A DNA stretch of 64,000 bases from Thermodesulfobacteriaceae bacterium (GTDB taxonomy: Bacteria; Desulfobacterota; Thermodesulfobacteria; Thermodesulfobacteriales; Thermodesulfobacteriaceae), in contig JANXAD010000002.1 of the NCBI GenBank assembly GCA_025062245.1, forward strand, positions 23,275 through 87,274. Reading direction: 5' to 3'. Below the pieces are notes generated by a model. It was not told where the DNA came from and searched no databases. It was given only the letters and a program-made list of their open reading frames with translations. The first letter of the stretch is position 1; every line of letters begins with the position of its first letter. Position numbers and translations under genes: made by a program. This document shows, piece by piece, positions 28,409 through 36,752 of this stretch.

Positions 28409-29190
28409 TGAAAAAAAATTATCAATTTGTAGAAATTGAAAATCTTAAAATTAATTTAAATTCCTTAGAATTTTTTAAAGTAAATAATCTTTTAAGTTTT
28501 GAGAAATTGTGGAGTTTACCCAATAGTTATTTTTACTACAACAAAAGATATAGAACCATAGAAGCTTATCAATTAGATAATCTAAGATTTTATATTAAAA
28601 AATACGAAGACCATTTAAAAGAAGCAGAAACAGAATGGAAAAATCTTATTTTTTTATGGAAAATGGGATTTCCTACCCTTGAACCTTGGATTTTTGGAAA
28701 AACTAAAAATAAAGCTCTTATAGTTACCGAAGAACTTCCTTATCCTTCCCTTTTAAAACTTTTAAAGGAAAAGTCTATCCAAACTGAAATAATTTTTTTG
28801 AAATTTTCTAAATTTTTAGCTTGTTTTCATGAACATAATCTTTTTCACCAAGATTGTTATTTAGGACATTTTTATTATGATATAAAACAAGATGTTTTTT
28901 ATATTATGGATGTAGCTCGCGTAAAGCATAATCCCATGCTAAAAATAAAATATTTAATAAAAGACTTAGCCCAAATACAATATTCTTTTATAGAATTATT
29001 TCAAGAAAAAACTTTATATTGGTGGAAATTTTTTTGGAAAGAATATAATAAAAACAGAAAAAAAAAGTTAAATAATTTGATTCAATTTTTAATAAATAAA
29101 AAATCTCTTTTAATTCAAAAACATACTCAAAAAGTAATAAAAAGAGGTGGAGAAAAAGTTATAACTTATTACTCTGACAATCATTTATAA
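28408..29190 (+). CDS. LPS core kinase-like protein (WaaP/InaA family)
   Basis: About 260 residues with a protein-kinase-like fold. The catalytic-loop motif reads HEHNLFHQDCYLGHFYYD, close to the WaaP/InaA form in which the loop Asp follows His, and the metal-binding Asp appears as YIMDVARVKHN. WaaP enzymes phosphorylate heptose I in the inner core of LPS at the cytoplasmic face. The ATG at 28408 overlaps the preceding stop; a TTG at 28405 is possible. The adjacent GT4 gene supports an LPS-core role. Confidence 0.78.
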   Translation: MKKNYQFVEIENLKINLNSLEFFKVNNLLSFEKLWSLPNSYFYYNKRYRTIEAYQLDNLRFYIKKYEDHLKEAETEWKNLIFLWKMGFPTLEPWIFGKTKNKALIVTEELPYPSLLKLLKEKSIQTEIIFLKFSKFLACFHEHNLFHQDCYLGHFYYDIKQDVFYIMDVARVKHNPMLKIKYLIKDLAQIQYSFIELFQEKTLYWWKFFWKEYNKNRKKKLNNLIQFLINKKSLLIQKHTQKVIKRGGEKVITYYSDNHL

Positions 29191-29194
29191 TAAT

Positions 29195-30463
29195 ATGAGA
29201 ACAATTGAAGTTTTAAAAGAAGGAAAAGGAAGAAAAATAGAAGTAGAAAGAAATAGTCAATTTTTATATAAATCTGGTTCTATTTTTAAAATTTTAAAAG
29301 AATGGTATAATTTGAAAAAGGCTTTTCAATTAAAATTAAAAGTTCCCCATCCTATCAAATTTGTTAGACTTTCTCTTTTTAAAGCCCAAATAGTAATGTC
29401 TTACATAGAAGGTAAAACCTTAGAAGAGTTAATTCCAAATTTAAAATATATAGAAAAATTAAGAATAGCTAATGAATTGGGTAAAATGCTTAGGATTTTA
29501 AATAATCAAAAATTATGTCATCAAGATTTACACAAAGGAAATATAATTGTTAGCAAGGACAATGAAATTTTTTTATTAGATTGGTATAAACTAAAGAAAT
29601 ATTTAACTAAAAATAAAGCTCAAATTAATCAAATGATAACTCTTTATGGATCATTCATAAAGGAATTGAATTTAAAATTGATTTTGTCCTTTTTAAAAGG
29701 ATATTTTGGTAATTATAAACAAGCAAAAAAATTTATTGAATGTTTTGGTACATATATACAGCAACAAGGAATTAAAAAAATAATAAAAATTTTAAAAAAA
29801 GAAGTGACTAATTTAGAAAATGAAAGAAGATTTAAAAAAATATATTTTAAAAATTGGAAAGGATATATTTCCATTAGAACAAATGGAATAAATTATGAAA
29901 AAGAAATTTTACATTGGTTAAAACACTATCAAGAAGATAATATAATTTTAGGTGAGATTTTAAAAAACGGTAGATCTTCTTTATTAGTTAAATATAACGA
30001 TCTTTGTTTTAAGTTATTTAAAAGAAGAATTCATAAATTAAAAGGATTGAAAGATGTCTTTTTGTATATAATAAAAAGTAACAGAGTTAGAAAATCCTTT
30101 TTTAATTCTTATTTATTTTTTTTTATTACTCATTTTACTCCCGCTCCCCTTGCTTTTTTTGAAAATAAAAAAGGTGAAGGATTACTTGTTACCTATTATA
30201 TAAAAAATTCTTTAAATTTTGCTAAATTGTTAGATAACCTTTCTAATCAAGAAAGAAAAAGATATATCAATAAACTTTTAAAATGGTATAAAAAAGTTTT
30301 AAATTATAATTTTATAACTAAAGATCCTAATCTAAGAAATTTTTTAATTGACTCTAATAATATATGGTTAGTTGATACTTTAGATATTATTTATACCGAT
30401 AATCCTCAAAAAAAAGAAAAAAGTTTAAATAAGTTGTTTCAAAATTTAAAGTATTATATTTAA
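29195..30463 (+). CDS. Tandem (two-domain) LPS kinase-like protein
   Basis: A 422-residue protein that seems to hold two kinase-like halves. The first (about 1-205) has LRIANELGKML, then the catalytic loop KLCHQDLHKGNIIV and metal site FLLDWYKLKK. The second (about 215-420) has its own lysine-rich N-lobe, LLVKYNDLCFKLFKRR, then NFITKDPNLRNFLID with VDTLDIIY, a degenerate loop in which the HxD becomes KDP. WaaY/Kdo-kinase-like proteins are normally single-domain, about 230-250 residues. The double form may be an active kinase joined to a regulatory or second kinase. It lies 4 bases after the WaaP-like gene. Confidence 0.65.
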   Translation: MRTIEVLKEGKGRKIEVERNSQFLYKSGSIFKILKEWYNLKKAFQLKLKVPHPIKFVRLSLFKAQIVMSYIEGKTLEELIPNLKYIEKLRIANELGKMLRILNNQKLCHQDLHKGNIIVSKDNEIFLLDWYKLKKYLTKNKAQINQMITLYGSFIKELNLKLILSFLKGYFGNYKQAKKFIECFGTYIQQQGIKKIIKILKKEVTNLENERRFKKIYFKNWKGYISIRTNGINYEKEILHWLKHYQEDNIILGEILKNGRSSLLVKYNDLCFKLFKRRIHKLKGLKDVFLYIIKSNRVRKSFFNSYLFFFITHFTPAPLAFFENKKGEGLLVTYYIKNSLNFAKLLDNLSNQERKRYINKLLKWYKKVLNYNFITKDPNLRNFLIDSNNIWLVDTLDIIYTDNPQKKEKSLNKLFQNLKYYI

Positions 30464-30495
30464 AGTATTATATTTAAAAATTAGTTTTTTAAAAA

Positions 30496-31293
30496 ATGAG
30501 AATATCTTTGATTATAACAACCTATAATAATCCTATATTTTTGAAAAAGGTTTTACAAGGGGTCTTAAATCAAACTTTATTACCTTATGAAGTAATAGTG
30601 GCAGATGATGGTTCTACTGAAGAAACTTTTAAAGTTATTAGAGAATACCAAGAAGTTTTTCCTATACCTCTATTGCACGTATGGCATGAAGATTTAGGCT
30701 TTAGAGCCGCCAAAATAAGAAATGAAGCTATTAAATTAGCTTCAGGAGAATATATGGTTTTTTTAGATGGTGATTGTATACCTGATAAAAACTTTATTCT
30801 GGATCATTTAATTTTATCTGAAAAAGGATATTTTGTTCAAGGAAAACGAATCCTCTTAGACTCTAAAATTTCTCAAAAATTTGATTTTGAAAGTATAAAA
30901 TCCTTTTATAAAAAGTTAATACTTTTTTTCTCACCCCATATATCTAATAGACATCACCTAATTAGACTATCCATTTTTCCTTCCTTTAAAAATCAGAAAA
31001 TTAAAGGTATAAAAGGTTGTAACTTAGGAATATTTAAAAAAGACCTCATAGCGGTAAATGGATTTAATGAAGATTTTATGGGATGGGGAAGGGAAGATAC
31101 GGAATTAATAATAAGATTATATAAGTATGGATTAAAGAGGAAAGAGCATCCCTTTAAAGCCATATGTTTTCATCTTTGGCATCCACCTCAGTCTAAGGAA
31201 AATTTATATAAAAATGAACTTTTACTTAAAAAAACCTTACAAAGTAGGGAATATTTTTGTTCTAATGGAATAATTAAAAAACCATTCTTTTAA
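30496..31293 (+). CDS. Family 2 glycosyltransferase with GT27-like C-terminus
   Basis: A 265-residue GT-A enzyme: SLIITTYNNPIFLKKVL, VADDGSTEETF, GFRAAKIRNEAI, and the metal site YMVFLDGDCIPD. The C-terminal block KGCNLGIFKKDLIAVNGFNEDF followed by GWGREDTELIIRLYKYG and CFHLWHP is the galactosyltransferase-type acceptor region seen in chondroitin-synthase-like and LPS core GT2 proteins. It closes the AT-rich island; 118 bases later the decayed IS3 element begins. Confidence 0.87.
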   Translation: MRISLIITTYNNPIFLKKVLQGVLNQTLLPYEVIVADDGSTEETFKVIREYQEVFPIPLLHVWHEDLGFRAAKIRNEAIKLASGEYMVFLDGDCIPDKNFILDHLILSEKGYFVQGKRILLDSKISQKFDFESIKSFYKKLILFFSPHISNRHHLIRLSIFPSFKNQKIKGIKGCNLGIFKKDLIAVNGFNEDFMGWGREDTELIIRLYKYGLKRKEHPFKAICFHLWHPPQSKENLYKNELLLKKTLQSREYFCSNGIIKKPFF

Positions 31294-31410
31294 AAATCTT
31301 CCTAACTAAAACTTAGAGCCCTTTTATTTTTTACTTCAGTTATTTCTATCCTATCCTCAGAGTTAATCACAAAAATTTTAAATTTTGAAATTTTGAGAGG
31401 CCCTAAAATT

Positions 31411-32095
31411 TGGACACTTAAAATATTAGGGTGTGAGAATTTTTTTCAGGTACTCTATATCCTAACGAAAAAGGTATCCTATCTCTGTTATAGCTTCTTA
31501 TCCATTCGTTTATTCTACACCTTGCTGAAATTAGATCAATAAAAAGCTCTCTATCCAAACACTCTCTCCTTAAAACCCTGTGAAAACTCTCTAAAATCCA
31601 GAAGCCTTCTCCTACTTTCAAGATGCTCATGAATAAAATCTAAAGCCCCAAGAGTTTTCCTGCCAAATTTGCCCCTACCCCTCTAAAAAGTTCCCCTCTC
31701 CTCTTATTACGATGTCTCTTCTTTTAAAATATTTATACCTGTTAAAATTCTCTTTTCGCCATATCCTCAAAACCTTCTTGTGGTTAAACTCTTGCCCCTC
31801 CTATTTTAAAAGAAGGGTTATCTTCTTATATCCATAAGAGGGATAACTTAAAAAACTTTTCTTCAGGTTTTTTGATCTTTTTGAGACTATAATAAAAAGT
31901 TGAAGATGCAAGAGAGAATCTCTTAAGGATAGCTCTAAGAGATAAACTTTGAGGTATAACTATAGTAATAGCTTTTGGGGTTAAAAGAAGGTTTTAAGTT
32001 TTTATGCTTCTTTGGAGGATAGGCCTCTATATGTTTCCAACGGTAGATCCTTTATTCTGAGAGGCCACATTTTACCCTAACCTTCAAGGTGTCCA
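31411..32095 (-). mobile_element. Decayed, internally deleted IS3-family insertion sequence
   Basis: Bounded by TGGACACTT at 31411 and AGGTGTCCA at 32087-32095, which form inverted ends. On the minus strand a piece reads YGYKKITLLLKQEG and NHKKVLRIWRKENF, the HTH_21 region of IS3 OrfB. At 31418-31630 the C-terminal piece reads ESFHRVLRRECLDRE, then INEWIRSYNRDR and SLGYRVPE. The middle with most of the DDE catalytic part is gone and frames are broken, so it is a dead copy of about 685 bp. It bounds the LPS island on its right side. Confidence 0.8.
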
Positions 32096-32325
32096 AAAAA
32101 TGGGGAGCAATCCACCCTACAGTAAATTTTAAGTTTAAAAGTTTACCGAGTTATTTATCTTCTAAGGAGTGTGAGTTAAAATACTATGAAGATTATAAAA
32201 AAAACTACTAATTGGAAGGCTAAAAGGTTTTCACAAAAGGGAGGCCAAACAGTTTTTAAATAAAATATGAAAAAAATAAGGAGTTTGAGAAAGATGGGGA
32301 AATTAGGTTAATTCTTATTAGTTCT

Positions 32326-32838
32326 TTGAGTTTAATTCGGGTGCCTTTGGCTTTTATGTTTTTTCATGCCCTTTATCATCAGAATTTGGAAGAAGCTCTT
32401 CTTTGTTTAGTTGTTGCTGGAATTAGCGATAAGCTTGACGGAACCTTAGCCAGAAGATTAGGAATGGGAGATAATCTTTGGGGAAAGATTCTGGATCCCT
32501 TTGCAGATAGAATATTTATGATAGTATCCTTCTCTTCTCTTTATCTGGTTAAACTTGAAATAACTTTAAATCCTTGGGTTATTTTTTTAACCGTTGGGCA
32601 AGACCTACTTCTTGCTCCCTTAGGAATCTATGTTCTCCTTAAAAAAAAGAAATTCCTTGGTTCTCCTTTGGGAAAACCGGTTACTTTTTACCAGTATGTT
32701 TTTTTAATAATGCTCCTATCTATTAATTTATGGAAACTTAAGCTTGATATCCTAATTTTTGAGATCCTTCTTATCCTTCTTAATCTTCTCTCTGCAATTC
32801 ATCATATATACCTTTGGCTACTTGATAGGCAGAGTTAG
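32326..32838 (+). CDS. CDP-alcohol phosphatidyltransferase
   Basis: About 170 residues with four to five membrane helices. The family motif is intact as DKLDGTLARRLGMGDN followed by GKILDPFADR (D..DG..AR...G...D...D). Such enzymes join CDP-diacylglycerol to an alcohol such as glycerol-3-phosphate (PgsA) or inositol phosphate. The size fits PgsA; an inositol link through ino1 is only a possibility. The start is uncertain: no ATG is in frame, TTG at 32326 is the only usual codon, and the open frame reaches back to about 32260. The 230 bases between the dead IS3 element and this gene hold nothing clear. Confidence 0.82.
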   Translation: MSLIRVPLAFMFFHALYHQNLEEALLCLVVAGISDKLDGTLARRLGMGDNLWGKILDPFADRIFMIVSFSSLYLVKLEITLNPWVIFLTVGQDLLLAPLGIYVLLKKKKFLGSPLGKPVTFYQYVFLIMLLSINLWKLKLDILIFEILLILLNLLSAIHHIYLWLLDRQS

Positions 32839-33868
32839 GTTTCTTTATTCTTTTTATGTTTTGGATAAGTTTTTCCCGAAGTTCTCTTTTTTCAAAAATA
32901 ACCTTAATAAGTCTTTTTAATTCTTCTTTATTATTAGCTACAAGGCCTGCTTCATTTTTTTCAAGATAAAGGGCATTGAAGTATTCCTGTCCCGGTAAGG
33001 GTTTGTATACTATCATAGGGGTTTCAGAAGCCAGGGCTTCTGAGGTGGTAAGGCCACCGGCCTTTGAAATTAAAAGATAGGATTTACCTATTAGTTCTGC
33101 TATTTGAGTTTGTGAAAGAATCCCACTTAAGGGCTTTATTCTTTTAAAAACCTCTTTAGCTTTTTGGTAAAGTCTTCTATCTTCCCCACAGAGTAAAATT
33201 ATTTCCAAACCCTCAGGTGTTGTCTCCTCTACCACCTTTCCTATCTCAAAAATAGAAGGAGTCATACCATAAAGACCTGCACTAATAAGAATCAGATTTC
33301 TTTCAAGGCTTTTAAATTGGTCAAATTCTGGTTGTATGGGTATTCCAGAAACTTCAACCTTTTTACAAATAATACCCTTTTTATAAAGATGGATTTTCAT
33401 TTCTAAGGTAGGAACAAAATAAAGATCAATATAATCATATAACCACTGAACATGGGCTATAAAATCCGTTATAACTACAAAAGTTTTAGGGATAGAAAAG
33501 CCCCTTTTTTTAAGATAATAAAACATACCTCCATAAGTGGGATAGACTGCCACTACTCCTGCTGGATCCTCCTTTTTTAAAAGTTCTTTTAGGGTATTTA
33601 AACCTGGTTTGATAATAAGCATATTAAGAGAATTAGCCTTTTCTAAATTATGAGTTTTGTTATAAAAAAATCCGTAAAGATGGGGAAAATATTTCATCAT
33701 ATAAACATAACCTTTAGAAGTTAAACGATTAAGAAATGAATTATAAACTTCATATAGATTGATTATCTTAGCGTTAATATTAAAGTGCTCCTCTAAGGAT
33801 CTTCCAATAGCTTTCGCAACACTATTGTGACCGCCTCCAAAGGAGGTGGTAAGAATAAGAACTTTCAT
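32780..33868 (-). CDS. MGDG synthase/UgtP-type GT28 glycosyltransferase
   Basis: A 362-residue monotopic enzyme. It opens VLILTTSFGGGHNSVAKAI, the GGGH loop of diacylglycerol glycosyltransferases. The mid-region has VAVYPTYGGM and FVVITDFIAHVQWL, and the C-terminal nucleotide-sugar site reads LLISKAGGLTTSEALASETPMIVYKPLPGQE. It would transfer a sugar to diacylglycerol to form glycolipid. MurG belongs to the same superfamily, but the N-terminal MGDG_synth domain separates this protein. The last 59 bases overlap the convergent CDP-alcohol transferase gene, an unusually long convergent coding overlap. Confidence 0.85.
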   Translation of the reverse strand: MKVLILTTSFGGGHNSVAKAIGRSLEEHFNINAKIINLYEVYNSFLNRLTSKGYVYMMKYFPHLYGFFYNKTHNLEKANSLNMLIIKPGLNTLKELLKKEDPAGVVAVYPTYGGMFYYLKKRGFSIPKTFVVITDFIAHVQWLYDYIDLYFVPTLEMKIHLYKKGIICKKVEVSGIPIQPEFDQFKSLERNLILISAGLYGMTPSIFEIGKVVEETTPEGLEIILLCGEDRRLYQKAKEVFKRIKPLSGILSQTQIAELIGKSYLLISKAGGLTTSEALASETPMIVYKPLPGQEYFNALYLEKNEAGLVANNKEELKRLIKVIFEKRELREKLIQNIKRIKKPNSAYQVAKGIYDELQRED

Positions 33869-33909
33869 AGTTAGAAATTTTAAGTGTTTAATTAATTTTT
33901 ATACCCAAA

Positions 33910-34160
33910 GCTTTAAAAGTCAAGTTAAGAAGATACAAAACTTATCACGTAAGAAGAAGACTCTCTTTATAAAAACTTATAAACCGAAGGGTCTAAAAGA
34001 ACTGCGTATCCTTTAGTTTTATTATTTCTTTCTAATTCTAAGAATCCAAGTAGAAAAAAATTGGCAGAAATAAGTTAAGGTTTTTTAAGAGGAGAATATA
34101 ATTAAAGTTTAAAGATTCCACATAAAAACTCAATTCCATGTCCTCAATCATAGGATAACC
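33910..34160 (-). pseudogene. Remnant of a family 2 glycosyltransferase (TIGR04283-like C-terminus)
   Basis: On the minus strand from 34160 the sequence reads GYPMIEDMELSFYVESL, close to the GxPxMEDVELSRRL motif of TIGR04283-type glycosyltransferases. Further on, GYAVLLDPSVYKF follows in another frame, where relatives have a DP..V.TS.RR segment. Stops and frame changes interrupt the two pieces and no N-terminal domain is visible. The rest of the 33.9-34.3 kb gap shows nothing else. Confidence 0.45.
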
Positions 34161-34348
34161 ACTCTTTTCTATTCACCTAAAAACTAAATCTAATTTCAAA
34201 TCTTATTCTTTTTAACTATTAACTTATATAACTTAGTTAGGTTTAGACGAATTTTTAGTTTAAGTTTACCGTTTTGATAGAAAATAATTTACTTCCAAAA
34301 TTAAGTTTTAATGAAGAAATTTAGGTATAACTTATATAATAGTTTCAA

Positions 34349-34921
34349 TCAGTAAAAAAAATTTTGTGCAGCTTTTAAAAAAATTATTCCGAGAATCACA
34401 TCTCCTATTACATCTGCAACTACTCCTATGGGAATTAAAATATTTGTTGGAATTAAAATAATTGTAGAATAACATAATCCAATAATAATAGATGTATAAG
34501 AAAATGGCTTTAGTAAACCAAATAAATCATGAGAAAGCTGTAAAATTCTTAATCCAAATATGATAAAAACAACTCCTAAAGAGATAATAATGCTTATAAA
34601 AAGAATATCAAATATTTTATTTTGGAAATCAATTAATAATGATAAAATATTAAGAATAGATAAAGTAATATTACCAAAAATCAATATAGAAATGCAGTTA
34701 TCAACATGGTGAAATCGGAATTTTAAATTCAACAACTTTTTAAAAGATAGGTATATGTATATAAATAGTCCAACACTTATAAAAATTAATAACATTTGAA
34801 AAAACTTCACTTCAAGTTTATCTACAGAATGTAAAAACATTAATAATTTAGTAACTGGAATCGTGATAATGGCACTTATAATCGAAAGCCACCCAGCAAA
34901 TTTAAGTTGAGTTTTTTTCAT
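34349..34921 (-). CDS. Hypothetical membrane protein, about six helices
   Basis: About 190 residues, not recognised. Hydrophobic segments can be seen at roughly 7-28, 40-60, 75-100, 107-127, 135-157 and 160-185. There are few charged residues and no Cys motif. I prefer the ATG at 34921 (MKKTQLKFAGWLS), which overlaps the upstream 77-residue gene by 20 bases; an ATG at 34957 would add 12 basic residues. Overlap with the upstream small gene suggests the two act together. Function unknown. Confidence 0.6.
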   Translation of the reverse strand: MKKTQLKFAGWLSIISAIITIPVTKLLMFLHSVDKLEVKFFQMLLIFISVGLFIYIYLSFKKLLNLKFRFHHVDNCISILIFGNITLSILNILSLLIDFQNKIFDILFISIIISLGVVFIIFGLRILQLSHDLFGLLKPFSYTSIIIGLCYSTIILIPTNILIPIGVVADVIGDVILGIIFLKAAQNFFY

Positions 34922-35135
34922 AATTTTTTGACTCTTCGGGCCTCGAAACTTTTTCAATTGCCAAATGCCAGGCTATTTTCGTTACCATACAGGTGTCAAT
35001 AAAAGTCATAAAACTAATTCCAAGATAATCCTTAAGAATTTCTTCAAATTTCTTTTTAAATTCCTGAAACTCCTCTTTAGAAAGTTTGGATAACTCTTCT
35101 GTTCCTACAAAAGGAAAAGAAATTACCTTTTCCAT
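34902..35135 (-). CDS. Hypothetical 77-residue protein, translationally coupled to a membrane protein
   Basis: Starts at an ATG preceded by AAGGAGGT at good spacing, so translation is likely. The product opens MEKVISFPFVGTEELSKLS and has an amphipathic, Lys/Glu-rich helix (EEFQEFKKKFEEILKDY) and then LGISFMTFIDTCMVTKIAW. The C-terminal tail is charged. I recognise no family. Its end overlaps the start of the membrane-protein gene. About 750 bases with no other gene lie upstream, mostly decayed mobile DNA. Confidence 0.6.
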   Translation of the reverse strand: MEKVISFPFVGTEELSKLSKEEFQEFKKKFEEILKDYLGISFMTFIDTCMVTKIAWHLAIEKVSRPEESKNYEKNST

Positions 35136-35539
35136 TAATTTTACCTCCTTCTAAGGTTTTTAATTTTTAACTTTAACTACATAATTTCAATTTTGCAAAG
35201 GTTTATAATGAGGTAGTATTAGTAGAAATTGTTTATAAAACCGTGAAGCTAAAGGAAAAATAAAGGAAAGGGAGTTTTTTTTGTTAGAGATTTGAAAGTT
35301 GTCAAAAAAATGTGTCTGTTTAAAAAATTTTGTCTTTGTCACATATATCGTAACCTCTGCTTTCCTCATAGACTGAAAATAGTCCTCTCCCTCCCTCCTC
35401 AAAAGCTTTAACCTACTATTTTATGTTCTTTACTATATTTGTCGTATATATAGCTTTTCTCACTTTTTAAGGATACTTCAAATACTCAAAATACCTCTTG
35501 GGAGTGTTGAGATGAGTGTCTAAGGGAGGCCGGAGAGAA

Positions 35540-35725
35540 GATATGGAGTGTAGCAAAGAGGTGTGATTATAGAAGGGAGGAGAGGATATTAAGTGGTGGG
35601 GAGGTATGAGATAAGTTAATGGAATTTAGAGAGGTTTGATTAAGATTAGAGTTTTTAAATGACATTTAGAGATATCAAAAGGATTTTTAGATTCGATTTT
35701 TCAAGGATATCATTAAATTTTACTT
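35540..35725 (+). repeat. Diverged repeat, partner of 38640-38815
   Basis: The stretch with AGTTAATGGAATTTAGAGAG, GGTTTGATTAA and TTAGATTCGATTTTTCAAGG lines up in the same orientation with 38640-38815 over about 170 bases with scattered differences. Neither copy has an intact frame. It is probably the end of a second decayed insertion sequence. The remainder of the 35.14-35.88 kb gap shows no gene I can support. Confidence 0.5.
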
Positions 35726-35888
35726 CGAGAACAGAGATTTTGTCATTAAATACATTAGTTAAATCGGAATAACTTTGAGCTTTTGCCAAATATTCCTCAA
35801 AACCATTTTAAACTTTATAGTATTATCTTAGACTAATTTTATCTTTTAAGAGCTTGATTATCTTGTATCACTGAATATTAGGTAAGAG

Positions 35889-35980
35889 CGGAGGAGGAGG
35901 GATTTGAACCCCCGGAAGGAGCTTAACACTCCTTCAGCCGATTTCGAGTCGGCCCCCTTCGACCACTCGGGCACTCCTCC
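35889..35980 (-). tRNA. tRNA-Ser (CGA)
   Basis: On the minus strand the acceptor GGAGGAG (5') pairs with CTCCTCC (3'), with G as discriminator. The anticodon loop reads CTCGAAA in a CCGA..TCGG stem, giving anticodon CGA. A long variable arm (AAGGAGTGTTAAGCTCCTT) and the TTCAAAT T-loop mark a class II serine tRNA of 92 bases. CCA is not encoded. Confidence 0.95.
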
Positions 35981-36062
35981 TTTTTAATCTCAATTAAAAC
36001 TCTTTTAAAAAGAGTTCTCCTTTTTAAATAATTTTAAAAATTCTCTTACCTTCGTCAAGGGT

Positions 36063-36660
36063 ATGTATGAGTCCATATGATTTGGGACTGCATGTTATTT
36101 TTTATATATTCTTAACCATACCATCTTAACAGTGGCTTATTATCTAAGTCATGGACCTTCTTTCCCATGATACCATATCAAATAATCCACATCAATTCCC
36201 TGTTAAAGGCCTCTAAATCTCCAAAAAACTTCCCCTTCCTTATACTTTATAAAATACTCCTCCAAGGTCCCTCTTTAATTCTTTACCTAACTATTCCCCT
36301 TGGGATGCTTTTTTGACTTTACCTTCCCTAACCGAGGTTTCTTATTTTCTAAATTTCAAAATAAATTCCCCTACTTAAGCTCTTAACGGCTCTAACTCTT
36401 CCTCTTTGGTGCTCTTGGCTTAAATAAATATAGGTGACTTAAAATTTACCACCACTCTTTCTAAAGGTCTTTTCTTCTAGATATATAGTGGTCTTTGAAA
36501 CTCTCAAGGTAGCTTTAGTAGCTTAAGGCTTCTTTTATAGAGTTTAACCTTTTAACTTTTTAGCCTCTTTGATAAGATTAAATCCTTCCTTAAGGATAAT
36601 TTTTTTGCTTTTTAATTTTACTACTTTTTTATTTTCTCGAAAGAGACTGAACTTATGCAG
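36063..36660 (-). mobile_element. Decayed DDE transposon remnant (copy C)
   Basis: Bounded by ATGTATGAGTCCA at 36063-36075 and TGAACTTATGCA at 36648-36659, the same ends as copy A. Read on the minus strand, the interior matches copy B (GCTACTAAAGCTACCTTGAG and GAATTTATTTTG...AAACCTCGGTTAG). Many stops and shifts show that it is dead. It occupies most of the gap between tRNA-Ser and the LysR gene; the LysR promoter must lie between 36661 and 36752. Confidence 0.75.
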
Positions 36661-36752
36661 TGATGGCAGGGAGGGGGAGGGTAAAATTAATTATAAAAGA
36701 AATTCATAAATTTTATTGAAAATTTTAATAAATAAGTTATTTTAAAAAACTA

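Noticed and set aside
32186..32263. A 25-codon frame beginning MKIIKKTTNW after the dead IS3 element
   Set aside because: Ribosome site too far away and no similarity; not enough support to annotate.
35187..35402. Minus-strand 71-codon frame in the gap before tRNA-Ser
   Set aside because: No ribosome site and no family; probably chance in AT-rich DNA.
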